Shown: in pieces, positions 43,387 through 51,637 of the stretch | Numbering within the stretch: the stretch's first letter is position 1 | Layout of the letters: each line of letters starts with the position of its first letter | Origin: Achromobacter pulmonis | Lineage (GTDB): Bacteria; Pseudomonadota; Gammaproteobacteria; Burkholderiales; Burkholderiaceae_B | Length of the DNA stretch: 64,000 bases | Reading direction: 5' to 3' | Assembly: GCF_902859765.1 (NCBI RefSeq) | Contig: NZ_CADIJV010000016.1 | Location: 44,340 to 108,339, forward strand | Program-made: the position numbers and the translations under genes | The notes under the pieces: generated by a model | Databases searched by the model: none | The model's input: the letters and a program-made list of their open reading frames with translations, nothing else | What the model was told of the DNA's origin: nothing

Positions 43387-43701
43387 CTATTCCTCGGCGC
43401 CCAGCGCGCGCAACTGCGCCTTCAGGCGGCGCACTTCCTGGCTCAGGTCCAGGATCAGCGCCACGGCGTCCAGGCCCGCCCCGAAGTCACGCTCCAGGCG
43501 GCGGGCGTGCAGCGCGCGCTGCAGGTCGACGCTGTAGAAGCGCCATTCGGCCGGACGCGGACCGCGGGCGTCGACGATGCCGACCTCCACCAGTTGCGCG
43601 ACCCATTCGACCTCGGCGCAGCAGGCGCGGGCCAGGTCGTCGGCGCTGAGCGGCTGTGACTTGTCCACCACGGTGGCGCTGCTGATGACGATTTTTTTCA
43701 T
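43387..43701 (-). CDS. cbpM: Chaperone modulator CbpM
   Basis: This 104-residue partner and inhibitor of the DnaJ-like CbpA has a MerR-like winged helix (residues about 8-70; WVAQLVEVGIVDARG, WRFYSVDLQRALHARRLERDF) and a C-terminal leucine helix (DLSQEVRRLKAQL). Two bases after cbpA, on the same strand. Codons 2-4 give a run of seven A on the coding strand right after the ATG. Confidence 0.92.
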   Translation of the reverse strand: MKKIVISSATVVDKSQPLSADDLARACCAEVEWVAQLVEVGIVDARGPRPAEWRFYSVDLQRALHARRLERDFGAGLDAVALILDLSQEVRRLKAQLRALGAEE

Positions 43702-43703
43702 GC

Positions 43704-44651
43704 TCAGACCCCCAGGTGGCGGCGCGGGTTGAACGGCAGTTCCTGCTGCAGCTTGCGGTAGGCCTCCTTGGCCGCCTCGCTGTCGGCCGGCGGCAACGCC
43801 AGATCCAGCACCAGGTACAGGTCGCCAGGCGGATCGCCCGGAATGCCGCGGCCGCGCAGCCGCAACTTGCGGCCATTGCCCGACCCCGCCGGCACCGAGA
43901 CCTCGACCGTGCCGCCGGGCGTGGGCGCATTGACCTTGGCGCCCAGCGCCGCTTCCCAGGGCGCCACCGGCAGCGTCATGTACAGGTCGCGGCCTTCGAC
44001 ACGGTAGCGGGGGTGGGGCTTGAAGCGCACCTCCAGGTACAGGTCGCCGTTCTCGCCGCCGCCATAGCCCGGCATGCCCTGCCCGGACAGGCGGATGAAC
44101 TGGCCTTCGCGCACCCCCGGCGGGATGCGCACGCTGAGCGTGCGGGTCTGCATCTGCGGGCGCCCCTGCTCGTCGAGCTTCATGGCGCGCAGGCTGATGT
44201 CGCGGGTCGCGCCTTGCAGCGCGTCTTCCAGGTCGACCTCGATGGCCGCGTGGTGATCGTCGCCACGGGCGCGAAACGCCTGTTCATGGCCCCGCCCCGC
44301 GCCGCGCTGGCCGCGGCCGCCGAACAGCGACGAGAAGAACTCGCTGAACTGGGCCTCTTCGCCCGACGCGGGGCCGCGATGGAACTCGAAGCCCTCGTCC
44401 CATCCCGGCGGCGGCTGGAAGCCCCCGCCCGGTGACACGCCGGCGGCAAGGTTGTCGTAGGCCTCGCGCTTTTCCTTGTCGCGCAGCACGTCGTAGGCTT
44501 CGTTGACATCGCGCATGCGCGCCTCGGCGTCGCTTTCCTTGCTGACGTCGGGGTGGTATTTGCGGGCGAGCTTGCGGTAGGAGCGGCGAATTTCGTCTTC
44601 GGTGGCGCCGCGCTCCACACCAAGAATGCTGTAGTAGTCCTTGAACTCCAT
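43704..44651 (-). CDS. cbpA: Curved-DNA-binding DnaJ-like co-chaperone CbpA
   Basis: This 315-residue DnaJ homologue has a J domain at residues 4-70 (HPD at 33-35), a Gly/Phe linker (GVSPGGGFQPPPG, FSSLFGGRGQRGAGRG), and two C-terminal substrate domains (AIEVDLEDALQGATRDIS; GGENGDLYLEVRFKPHP) without zinc fingers, as in CbpA. The start is ATG 44651 (MEFKDYYSILGV), matching E. coli CbpA; an ATG at 44663 would add four residues. It is in an operon with cbpM. Confidence 0.95.
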   Translation of the reverse strand: MEFKDYYSILGVERGATEDEIRRSYRKLARKYHPDVSKESDAEARMRDVNEAYDVLRDKEKREAYDNLAAGVSPGGGFQPPPGWDEGFEFHRGPASGEEAQFSEFFSSLFGGRGQRGAGRGHEQAFRARGDDHHAAIEVDLEDALQGATRDISLRAMKLDEQGRPQMQTRTLSVRIPPGVREGQFIRLSGQGMPGYGGGENGDLYLEVRFKPHPRYRVEGRDLYMTLPVAPWEAALGAKVNAPTPGGTVEVSVPAGSGNGRKLRLRGRGIPGDPPGDLYLVLDLALPPADSEAAKEAYRKLQQELPFNPRRHLGV

Positions 44652-44841
44652 TTTCCAGCCCATGGTAAGGGTTGCAGCCAAAGGCGGCTCGCGCCGGATT
44701 CGGCCCTGATTGGAAAGAAGATAGGGGTTACGGGGCGATTTTTCAATGCGTTTCGTCAGTCAGGCCGCTTCGCGCATAATGAGCGGTCGCATCGCCCGCC
44801 GCCGGGCGGGGCGAGCCATCGCCAACGAACAGGAACCGATC

Positions 44842-45327
44842 GTGCTGGAAATCATCGACGTCGACTTCAACAACCCGGAACACGGCCAGCAGGTCATGGC
44901 CATGCTCAACGAGTATGCCAGCGGCCCCATGGGCGGCAACACGCCCCTGCCCGAGTACGCGCAGCGCAACCTGATCGCGGAACTGGCGAAACGGCCGACG
45001 GCGCGCGCGCTGCTGGCGCGGGTCGATGGCGCGGCCGCCGGTGTGGCCATCTATATCGAGGGCTTCTCGACCTTCGCCTGTCGGCCGCTGTTGAACCTGC
45101 ACGACCTGGCCGTCTCGCCGCGCTTCCAGGGCCAGGGCGTGGGCAAGCAGTTGCTGGCCGCGCTGGAAGATCGCGCCCAACGCCTGGGCTGCTGCAAGAT
45201 CACGCTGGAAGTGCTGGAAGGCAATCAGGTGGCCCAGAGCCTGTACCGCAAGCTGGGCTACGAAGGCTACTCGCTGGACGAAGCGACCGGCCGCGCCATG
45301 TTCTGGCAGAAGAAACTGGCCGCCTGA
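44842..45327 (+). CDS. GNAT-family N-acetyltransferase
   Basis: This 161-residue acetyltransferase has the acetyl-CoA motif LHDLAVSPRFQGQGVGKQLLAALEDRA (R-x-x-G-x-G/A in QGQGVG) and the following NQVAQSLYRKLGYEGYSLDEATGRAMFW. The start is taken as GTG 44842, because AGGA lies eight bases before it and the fold begins there. An ATG at 44746 would add 32 arginine-rich, non-conserved residues. The substrate is unknown. It is divergent from cbpA. Confidence 0.85.
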   Translation: MLEIIDVDFNNPEHGQQVMAMLNEYASGPMGGNTPLPEYAQRNLIAELAKRPTARALLARVDGAAAGVAIYIEGFSTFACRPLLNLHDLAVSPRFQGQGVGKQLLAALEDRAQRLGCCKITLEVLEGNQVAQSLYRKLGYEGYSLDEATGRAMFWQKKLAA

Positions 45328-45384
45328 CCCCCGCATCCGCATTACCACGGCGCCCGTGAGCGCGCCGCCACCAGGAAATCCACC

Positions 45385-45714
45385 ATGAAGATGAGCAACA
45401 TCCCCTTCGGCACCACCGACTGGTCCGAGGTCGAACCCACCGAGCACCCCGGCGATACCGGCATGGCCTACTGGCGCACCCGCCAGTTCGGCGACCTGCG
45501 CGTGCGCATGGTCGAATACACGCCGGGCTACCTGGCGGATCACTGGTGCAGCAAGGGCCACATCCTGTTGTGCCTGGAAGGCGAGCTGCACACCGAGCTG
45601 GAAGACGGCCGTACCTTCGTGCTGACGCCCGGCATGAGCTACCAGGTGGCCGACCAGGCTGAGCCGCACCGCTCGTCCACAGCCGTCGGCGCCAAGCTGT
45701 TCATCGTCGACTGA
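45385..45714 (+). CDS. DHCW-motif cupin-fold protein
   Basis: This 109-residue cupin has the distinguishing ADHWCSKGHILLCLEGEL block, then a second half LEDGRTFVLTPGMSYQVADQ. It is one beta-barrel domain; likely metal ligands are the two His of the first block and the Glu. The function of this subfamily is not known. It lies 57 bases after the GNAT gene on the same strand and ends 88 bases before the GST gene. Confidence 0.85.
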   Translation: MKMSNIPFGTTDWSEVEPTEHPGDTGMAYWRTRQFGDLRVRMVEYTPGYLADHWCSKGHILLCLEGELHTELEDGRTFVLTPGMSYQVADQAEPHRSSTAVGAKLFIVD

Positions 45715-45802
45715 CGCGCGGGCGCGACACGCTGAATTTCAGTTGCGTTACGCTTTGCGCTGCGCCGCCTCGCGCGGCCACTATTCAACCGCCTGACCGG
45801 AG

Positions 45803-46444
45803 ATGCACTTGGGCGCCCCGTTTACGCTGTACGTCGATTCCCAGTTCCTGAGCCCCTATGCCCTGTCGGTCTATGTGGCGCTGGCCGAGAAAAAGCTGCC
45901 GTTCGAGGTGCGCCTGATCGACCTCGAGGCCGGCGAACAGCGCATGCAGCCGTACCAGTGCCGCGCCCTGACCGCGCGCGTGCCGGCGCTGACCCACGGC
46001 GACTTCAACCTGACCGAATCGACCGCCATCGCGGAATACCTGGAAGACCTGTATCCGGCGCCGGCCTGTACCGCGCTGTATCCGGCCCAGCCGCGTGAAC
46101 GTGCCCGCGCCCGCCAGTTGCAGGCCTGGCTGCGCAGCGACCTGGCCGCCCTGCGTCAGGAACGTCCGACCGAGGGGGTGTTCCATGGTGAAGCCGGCCA
46201 GCCGCTGTCGGACGCCGGCCATGCGGCCGCGGCCAAACTGATCCAGGTGGCCAGCGCGCTGATCGGCGCCGGCCAGGCCAGCCTGTTCGACGCCTGGAGC
46301 ATCGCCGATCTGGACCTGGCGGTGGCGCTGCGGCGCCTGTGGCAGGACGAACTGCCCGAGTCCCTGCGCGCCTATGTCGAAATCCAGTGGCAACGGCCCT
46401 CGGTCCGGCAGTGGCTGGACCACAACGCCGCCGCCCGCGCCTAG
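45803..46444 (+). CDS. Glutathione S-transferase-family protein (YfcF-like)
   Basis: This 213-residue protein has a thioredoxin-like N-terminal domain (FTLYVDSQFLSPYALSVYVALAEKKLPFEV; SPY replaces the more common SCR/SPN) and the glutathione-binding NLTESTAIAEYLED (TES). The C-terminal helical domain follows from about residue 90. It resembles YfcF-type GSTs with glutathione-dependent peroxidase or reductase activity. It is followed by a VOC-family gene 22 bases later. Confidence 0.88.
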   Translation: MHLGAPFTLYVDSQFLSPYALSVYVALAEKKLPFEVRLIDLEAGEQRMQPYQCRALTARVPALTHGDFNLTESTAIAEYLEDLYPAPACTALYPAQPRERARARQLQAWLRSDLAALRQERPTEGVFHGEAGQPLSDAGHAAAAKLIQVASALIGAGQASLFDAWSIADLDLAVALRRLWQDELPESLRAYVEIQWQRPSVRQWLDHNAAARA

Positions 46445-46466
46445 CCCGGCCACCACGGAGAACGCC

Positions 46467-46868
46467 ATGCAATTGCTGGATCACGTCTCCATCAGCGTCG
46501 CCGGGCTCGACAGCGCCCGGCCGTTCTACGACGCCGTCATGGCCACCCTGGGCGCGGTCAAGGTCTACGACCAGACCGACGCGCTGGGCTACGGCGAGCG
46601 CTGCCGCCCCGGCGACGCCGGCCACACCTACCTGAGCGTGCAGGCCGACCCCGCCGCCTCGCCCACGCCGCCGGCACGCCGCCATTGGTGCTTCAAGGCC
46701 GCCAGCCGCGCTGCGGTGGACGCCTTCCATGCCGCCGGTCTGGCCCACGGCGGGCGCGACGCGGGGCCCCCGGGGCCGCGTCCGCAGTACCATCCGCATT
46801 ACTACGCCGCTTTCCTGTCGGACCCGTCGGGCAACCGCATCGAAGCCGTCTGCCACGACGCGCCATGA
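46467..46868 (+). CDS. VOC-superfamily (glyoxalase/dioxygenase-like) protein
   Basis: This 133-residue protein of the vicinal-oxygen-chelate fold has LLDHVSISVAGLDSARPFYDAVMATLG at the start and the second-half YYAAFLSDPSGNRIEAV motif with the metal Glu. Ligands look complete (His in DHV, Glu in IEAV). It could be a glyoxalase, a dioxygenase or a resistance protein. The ATG at 46467 has GGAG upstream. It may be co-transcribed with the GST gene. Confidence 0.87.
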   Translation: MQLLDHVSISVAGLDSARPFYDAVMATLGAVKVYDQTDALGYGERCRPGDAGHTYLSVQADPAASPTPPARRHWCFKAASRAAVDAFHAAGLAHGGRDAGPPGPRPQYHPHYYAAFLSDPSGNRIEAVCHDAP

Positions 46869-46916
46869 GGCCCGGCGCGGCGCTGCAATCAAGAAGGGAC
46901 AGATAGTTCCGGGCAT

Positions 46917-46930
46917 TTGACTTGCATCAA
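46917..46930. promoter_or_regulatory. FNR/Anr-type box upstream of the DUF3141 operon
   Basis: TTGACTTGCATCAA matches the FNR/Anr consensus TTGAT-N4-ATCAA at nine of ten positions. It lies 121 bases upstream of the DUF3141 start, in the only regulatory gap of the operon. A -10-like TGTAAT (46965-46970) follows at a distance that would centre the box at about -54, between the usual class I and class II positions. Confidence 0.6.
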
Positions 46931-46938
46931 CCGTCCCC

Positions 46939-46955
46939 ATGTTGCGATGCAACAT
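46939..46955. promoter_or_regulatory. Second palindrome in the DUF3141 promoter region
   Basis: Perfect ATGTTGC-GAT-GCAACAT (46939-46945 and 46949-46955), just downstream of the FNR-like box and upstream of the TGTAAT. A possible second operator, for example of a response regulator. Confidence 0.45.
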
Positions 46956-46988
46956 CCATTCAGGTGTAATGGGGGGGTCAAGTCAGCT

Positions 46989-47029
46989 GGTTCCACTTGA
47001 GGAACCGGGCCGGCAGCCCCCGCTGCCGG
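46989..47029 (+). other. Two stacked hairpins in the leader of the DUF3141 operon
   Basis: GGTTCC-N6-GGAACC (46989-47006) followed at once by CCGGCAGC-CCCC-GCTGCCGG (47010-47029). The second is perfect over 8 bp. The ribosome site AGGAG begins 11 bases later. There is no T-run, so these are leader structures that could stabilise the message or tune translation. Confidence 0.5.
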
Positions 47030-47051
47030 GAGCTACCTACAGGAGATCGCC

Positions 47052-49409
47052 ATGGCCGGATCCGGCAACGATCGCGTTTCGGCACCGTCCTTCAACCCCT
47101 GGACGGCCGCCTATGAATATGCCGTGGACGCGTGGCAGCGCGGCGTGCTGTACGCAGACGTCATGCGCCAACGCGGCAACCAGTACCACGAACACATGGC
47201 CAAGCGGGCCCCCAACGTGCTCAGCATGGAGTACGAACTGGTGCTGGACGGCCGCGAGCTGCCGCGCCCGGTCAATTACGGCCTGCTGCGCATCAAGCCG
47301 CCCGAGGGCGTGGTGGTGGACCCGATCAAGCGCCCCTTCCTGGTGGTCGACCCGCGCGCCGGACACGGCCCCGGCATCGGCGGCTTCAAGCCCGAGAGCG
47401 AGATCGGCGTGGCGGTGCGCGCCGGCCACCCCTGCTATTTCGCCACCTTCCTGCCCCAACCCGTGCCGACCCAGACCGTCGAAGACGTGATGAAGGCCGA
47501 GGCCCATTTCCTGGAAACCATCATCGCGCGCCACCCGGACGCCGAAGGCAAGCCAGTGGTGGTGGCCAATTGCCAGGCCGGCTGGCAGATCATGATGACC
47601 GCCGCCGTGCGTCCCGAGCTGTTCGGCCCCATCATCATCGCCGGCGCGCCGCTTTCCTACTGGGCCGGCTGGCGCGGCATGAACCCGATGCGCTACGCTG
47701 GCGGCCTGCTCGGCGGCAGCTGGCTCACCGCCCTGACCAGCGACCTGGGCAACGGCAAGTTCGACGGCGCCTGGCTGGTGCAGAACTTCGAGAACCTCAA
47801 CCCCGCCAACACGCTCTGGTCCAAGCAATACAACCTGTATTCCAAAGTTGACACCGAAGCCGGCCGCTATCTGAGCTTCGAGAAATGGTGGGGCGGCCAC
47901 GTGTTCCTGAACGGGCCGGAAATCCAGTACATCGTCGACAACCTGTTCGTCGGCAACCGCCTCTCGACTGCCGGGCTGGTGACCTCCGACGGCATCCGCA
48001 TCGACCTGCGCAACATTCGCTCGCCGATCGTGGTGTTCTGCTCCAAGGGCGACAACATCACCCCGCCGCCGCAGGCGCTGGGCTGGATCCCCGACCTGTA
48101 CCAGGACGATGCCGAAGTGCTGGCGCACGACCAGACCATCGTCTATGCCGTGCACGAAAGCATCGGCCACCTGGGCATCTTCGTGTCAGGCAGCGTGGCG
48201 CGCAAGGAGCACCAGGAATTCACCTCCAACATCGACATGATCGATGTGCTGCCGCCGGGCATCTACCAGGCCGAGATCACCGACAAGACCCCCGACACGC
48301 CCAACGCCGATCTGGCCTACGGCAACTACGTGCTGTCGTTCGAGCAGCGCAACATGGACGACGTGCGCGCCATCGTCGAGCGCAAGGAAGATGACGACCT
48401 GCGCTTTGCCGCCGTGGCCCGCATCTCCGACATCAACCTGGGCATGTACCGCAGCTTCCTGCAGCCGTGGCTGCGCGCCCTGGTGACGCCGCAATCGGCC
48501 GAGTGGAGCCAGCGCCTGCATCCCCTGCGCCTGCCGTATGAACTGGTGTCCGACCGCAATCCGCTGATCGCCCCGATCGCCCAGGTCGCCGAGCGGGTGC
48601 GCGAGCACCGCCAGCCGGTGGCGCCCGACAATCCGTTCCTGCAGGCCCAGGAGATGATGTCCAAGCTGATCGAGACCAGCCTGAACATCTTCCAGGAACT
48701 GCGCGACTCGGCCGATGAGCGCACGTTCATGAACGTGTATGGCTCGCCACTGGTCCAGGACATGGCCGGCCTGGGAGCCAAGGAAGGGCCGCCGCGCCGC
48801 CACCCGGGCGTCTCGCCGGAACACCGCCGCTTCATGCAAGAACGAGCCGCCGAGTTGCGATCGCTGCTGCAGGAAGGCGGCCTGCGCGTGGCCGCCATCC
48901 GCATGCTGCTGTACGTGGCCGGCGCCGAGGGTGGCCTGGACGAGCGCAGCTTCGCGCTGATCCGCAAGATGCGGGCCGAAGCGGGCAACGCCATGACCTT
49001 GCAGGAATTCAAGGACATCACCCGCGACCAGGCCATGATGATGCGGCTCGATTCGGCCGCCGTGCTCAAGACCATGCCGCATTTGCTGGAAGACGCCACG
49101 CCGGCCGCCATCCGCGAGGCGCTGGCCATGATGAAGCACGTGCTGGAAGCCGCCGAGCCCCTGAGTCCGGCCGCCCGCGCCAGCCTGGCCGAGATGGAAC
49201 AGATCTTCGAGACCGCCGCGCGCCGCGCGCAGCAGCAAGCGCCAGCGCCGCGCGCGCGCAAGGCGGTGCGGGCCGCGACCGCCCGTATCGAGCCGCCCGC
49301 CGACGCCAAGCCCGCCCCCGCCCGGAAGCAGGCCGCCGCCCGCAAAAAGGCTGCCGCCCCCGCCACGCGCGTCCGCAAACCCGCCACCGCCAAGGCCAAA
49401 CCAGAATGA
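47052..49409 (+). CDS. DUF3141-family alpha/beta-hydrolase-like protein
   Basis: This 785-residue protein resembles polyhydroxyalkanoate synthases in its core. The nucleophile elbow reads VVVANCQAGWQ with Cys174, so a cysteine replaces the serine of ordinary lipases, as in PhaC. The acid CSKGDNITPP and the His in SIGHLGIFVSG complete a likely triad. A long helical C-terminal part (about 450-735) is followed by a 50-residue Lys/Ala/Pro-rich tail (KAVRAATARI, PARKQAAARKKAAA), like histone H1. No polymerisation is proven for this family. First gene of an operon, overlapping the next by 4 bases. Confidence 0.9.
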   Translation: MAGSGNDRVSAPSFNPWTAAYEYAVDAWQRGVLYADVMRQRGNQYHEHMAKRAPNVLSMEYELVLDGRELPRPVNYGLLRIKPPEGVVVDPIKRPFLVVDPRAGHGPGIGGFKPESEIGVAVRAGHPCYFATFLPQPVPTQTVEDVMKAEAHFLETIIARHPDAEGKPVVVANCQAGWQIMMTAAVRPELFGPIIIAGAPLSYWAGWRGMNPMRYAGGLLGGSWLTALTSDLGNGKFDGAWLVQNFENLNPANTLWSKQYNLYSKVDTEAGRYLSFEKWWGGHVFLNGPEIQYIVDNLFVGNRLSTAGLVTSDGIRIDLRNIRSPIVVFCSKGDNITPPPQALGWIPDLYQDDAEVLAHDQTIVYAVHESIGHLGIFVSGSVARKEHQEFTSNIDMIDVLPPGIYQAEITDKTPDTPNADLAYGNYVLSFEQRNMDDVRAIVERKEDDDLRFAAVARISDINLGMYRSFLQPWLRALVTPQSAEWSQRLHPLRLPYELVSDRNPLIAPIAQVAERVREHRQPVAPDNPFLQAQEMMSKLIETSLNIFQELRDSADERTFMNVYGSPLVQDMAGLGAKEGPPRRHPGVSPEHRRFMQERAAELRSLLQEGGLRVAAIRMLLYVAGAEGGLDERSFALIRKMRAEAGNAMTLQEFKDITRDQAMMMRLDSAAVLKTMPHLLEDATPAAIREALAMMKHVLEAAEPLSPAARASLAEMEQIFETAARRAQQQAPAPRARKAVRAATARIEPPADAKPAPARKQAAARKKAAAPATRVRKPATAKAKPE

Positions 49410-50350
49410 GCCTGCCCCCCTCGACACACTACGACAAGCTCATCGCGCGCGCCCAGACCCTGGCGCCCACCCCCTGCGCCATCGCTCATCCCTGCGACGA
49501 ACCGTCGCTGTCGGCCGCGCTCGAAGCGCGCGACCTCGGGCTGCTGCACCCCATCCTGGTGGGGCCGGAACACAAGATCCGCGACACCGCCGCGCAATAC
49601 CGGCTCCACCTGGGCGACGCCCGCATCGTCGATGCCCCGCACAGCCACGCCGCGGCCGAATGCGCGGTCGCGCTGGTGCGCGGCGGCGAGGCCGCGCTGC
49701 TGATGAAAGGCAGCCTGCACACCGACGAGCTGATGCACGAGGTGGTGGCGCGCGCCACCGGCCTGCGCAGCGGCCGGCGCATCAGCCATGTCTTCATCAT
49801 GGAAGTGCCGACCTACCCCGAGCCGCTGTTCATCACCGACGCGGCCATCAACATCTTCCCGGACCTGGAAACCAAGGCCGACATCATCCGCAACGTCATC
49901 GACCTGCACCACGGCCTGGGCCTGGGCGAACCGCGCGTGGCGATCCTGTCGGCGGTGGAACAGGTCACGCCCAACATCCCCAGCACCATCGAGGCCGCCG
50001 CGCTGTGCAAGATGGCCGACCGTGGCCAGATTGTCGGCGGCGTACTCGACGGCCCGCTGGCGCTGGACAACGCCATCAGCCCCGACGCCGCCCGCATCAA
50101 GGGCATCCGTTCGCTGGTGGCGGGCGTGGCCCAGGTGCTGGTGGTGCCCGACCTGGAAGCCGGCAATATGCTGGCCAAGAACCTGACGTTTCTGGCCAAT
50201 GCCGAGGCCGCCGGCATCGTGCTGGGCGCGCGCGTGCCGATCATCCTGACCAGCCGCGCCGACAGCCCGCGCTCGCGCCTGGCCTCGTGCGCGGTGGCGG
50301 CGATCTACGCGAACCACCTGGCCACGCAGCAGGCGCGTCCGCTGGCCTGA
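49406..50350 (+). CDS. Phosphate acyltransferase (phosphotransacetylase/phosphotransbutyrylase family)
   Basis: This 314-residue enzyme of the PTA/PTB family exchanges CoA for phosphate on acetyl- or short acyl-CoA. MKGSLHTDELMHEVVA, IMEVPTYPEPLFITDAAINIFPDLETKADI and DGPLALDNAISPDAARIKGI are diagnostic. It lacks the N-terminal domains of long Pta. It is paired with the acetate-kinase-like gene 102 bases downstream, so together they turn acyl-CoA to acyl-phosphate and then to acid plus ATP, or the reverse. Coupled to the DUF3141 gene by ATGA. Confidence 0.93.
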   Translation: MSLPPSTHYDKLIARAQTLAPTPCAIAHPCDEPSLSAALEARDLGLLHPILVGPEHKIRDTAAQYRLHLGDARIVDAPHSHAAAECAVALVRGGEAALLMKGSLHTDELMHEVVARATGLRSGRRISHVFIMEVPTYPEPLFITDAAINIFPDLETKADIIRNVIDLHHGLGLGEPRVAILSAVEQVTPNIPSTIEAAALCKMADRGQIVGGVLDGPLALDNAISPDAARIKGIRSLVAGVAQVLVVPDLEAGNMLAKNLTFLANAEAAGIVLGARVPIILTSRADSPRSRLASCAVAAIYANHLATQQARPLA

Positions 50351-50354
50351 AGCG

Positions 50355-50417
50355 GCGGGCCCGGCTTGGATCGACACCCCCGCGCACGCGGCGCGGAGCG
50401 ATCCATCCCGGCCCCGC
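50355..50417 (+). other. Long hairpin between the transacylase gene and ackA
   Basis: Two 19-base arms (50355-50373 and 50399-50417) pair at 16 of 19 positions; inside the loop a second perfect stem CCGCGC / GCGCGG (50380-50385 with 50391-50396) can form. It fills most of the 102-base spacer. No T-run follows, so it is not a standard terminator; it may set the ratio of the two enzymes. Confidence 0.6.
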
Positions 50418-50452
50418 CTTGTCCGTTCGTTGCAACCGGAGGCGATCGCCCC

Positions 50453-51637
50453 ATGTCCGACACCATCCTCGTCATCAACGCCGGCAGTTCCAGCATCAAG
50501 TTCTACCTGTACGACATCGACGACAAGCAGGCGCTGGCGCCGCGGCTGGGCGGCCAGCTCGAAGGCATCGGCACCAGTCATCCGCGCCTGCGGGTGCGCG
50601 ACGCGGCCGGCCACACGCTGGTGGAACGCGACATTGCGCCCAGCCACGCGCCCGACGTACCCAACGGCCAGGAGGTGGTCGGCACCTGGCTCAGCGGCCA
50701 CCTGGGCGGGGCGCCGCTGGCGGTGGGCCACCGCGTGGTGCACGGCGGCCCCGACCTGGCCGAGCCGGTACTGATCGACGACGCCATCCTCGCCAGGCTC
50801 GACACCCTCACGCCGCTGGCGCCGCTGCATCAGCCCAACAACCTGGCGCCGATCCGCGTGATCCGCGAGCGGCGCCCCTGGATCCCGCAGGTGGCCTGTT
50901 TCGACACCGCCTTCCACCGCAGCCATTCCGACGTCGCCGACCGCTACGCGCTGCCCGAATCGCTCTACCAGCAAGGCGTGCGCCGCTACGGCTTCCATGG
51001 GCTGTCGTACGAGTACATCGCGCAGCGGCTGCGCCAGGCGCTGCCCGAGATCGCCATGGGCAGGATCATCGCCGCGCACCTGGGCTCGGGCGTATCCGCC
51101 TGCGCCATGCACCAGGGCAAAAGCGTCGATAGCACCATGGGCTTCACCGCCCTCGAAGGCCTGCCGATGGGCACGCGTCCGGGCCGCCTGGATGCGGGCG
51201 TGGTGCTGTGGATGATGGAGCAGGGCATGTCGCACGACGAGATCGAGCATATGCTGTATTACGACTGCGGCATGAAGGGACTGTCCGGCATCAGTAACGA
51301 CATGCGCGAACTGCTGGCCAGCGACGCGCCGTCGGCCAAGCTGGCGCTGAAGTACTTCGCCTGGCGTGTGGCCGAAGGCATGATCGGGCTGGGCTGCGCC
51401 ATGAATGGCATCGACGGCATTGTCTTCACCGCCGGCGTCGGCGAGAACTCGGCCGAGATCCGCCAGGCCATCAGCGAACACTGGGGCTGGCTCGGCATCA
51501 AGCTCGACCCGGAACGCAACGCGCGTCACGGGCCGCGCATTTCCAGCGACGACAGCCGCATCGGCGTATACGTGGTGCGCACCAACGAAGAGCTGATCAT
51601 CGCCCAGCACACCCTGGCCCTGGTGCAACAGCGATGA
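50453..51637 (+). CDS. ackA: Acetate/propionate-family kinase
   Basis: This 394-residue kinase transfers phosphate between ATP and a carboxylate. ILVINAGSSSIKF (first phosphate loop), HRVVHGG, RRYGFHGLSYEYI (catalytic His), GSGVSACAM and FTAGVGENSAEIR are present. Two usual motifs differ: GFHGTSH reads GFHGLSY, and the GDIDP after TR reads GRLDA (TRPGRLDAG), so the acyl preference may be altered. The start is ATG 50453 with a GGAGG 11 bases before it. It overlaps fabI by 4 bases. Confidence 0.93.
   Translation: MSDTILVINAGSSSIKFYLYDIDDKQALAPRLGGQLEGIGTSHPRLRVRDAAGHTLVERDIAPSHAPDVPNGQEVVGTWLSGHLGGAPLAVGHRVVHGGPDLAEPVLIDDAILARLDTLTPLAPLHQPNNLAPIRVIRERRPWIPQVACFDTAFHRSHSDVADRYALPESLYQQGVRRYGFHGLSYEYIAQRLRQALPEIAMGRIIAAHLGSGVSACAMHQGKSVDSTMGFTALEGLPMGTRPGRLDAGVVLWMMEQGMSHDEIEHMLYYDCGMKGLSGISNDMRELLASDAPSAKLALKYFAWRVAEGMIGLGCAMNGIDGIVFTAGVGENSAEIRQAISEHWGWLGIKLDPERNARHGPRISSDDSRIGVYVVRTNEELIIAQHTLALVQQR

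Noticed and set aside
43690-43701. Run of seven A after the cbpM start as a slippage switch
   Set aside because: Lys-Lys codons after ATG are common and the run is short; no sign of a frameshifted partner frame.
44746-44841. ATG start for the GNAT protein 32 codons upstream
   Set aside because: The added part is arginine-rich and unlike the fold, and no ribosome site precedes it; GTG 44842 was preferred.
48326-51628. Very long open frame of 1100 codons on the minus strand opposite the DUF3141-transacylase-ackA genes
   Set aside because: It is antisense to three well-recognised genes; high GC with strong third-position bias keeps the opposite strand free of stops. The translation is His/Gln/Arg-rich without family features.
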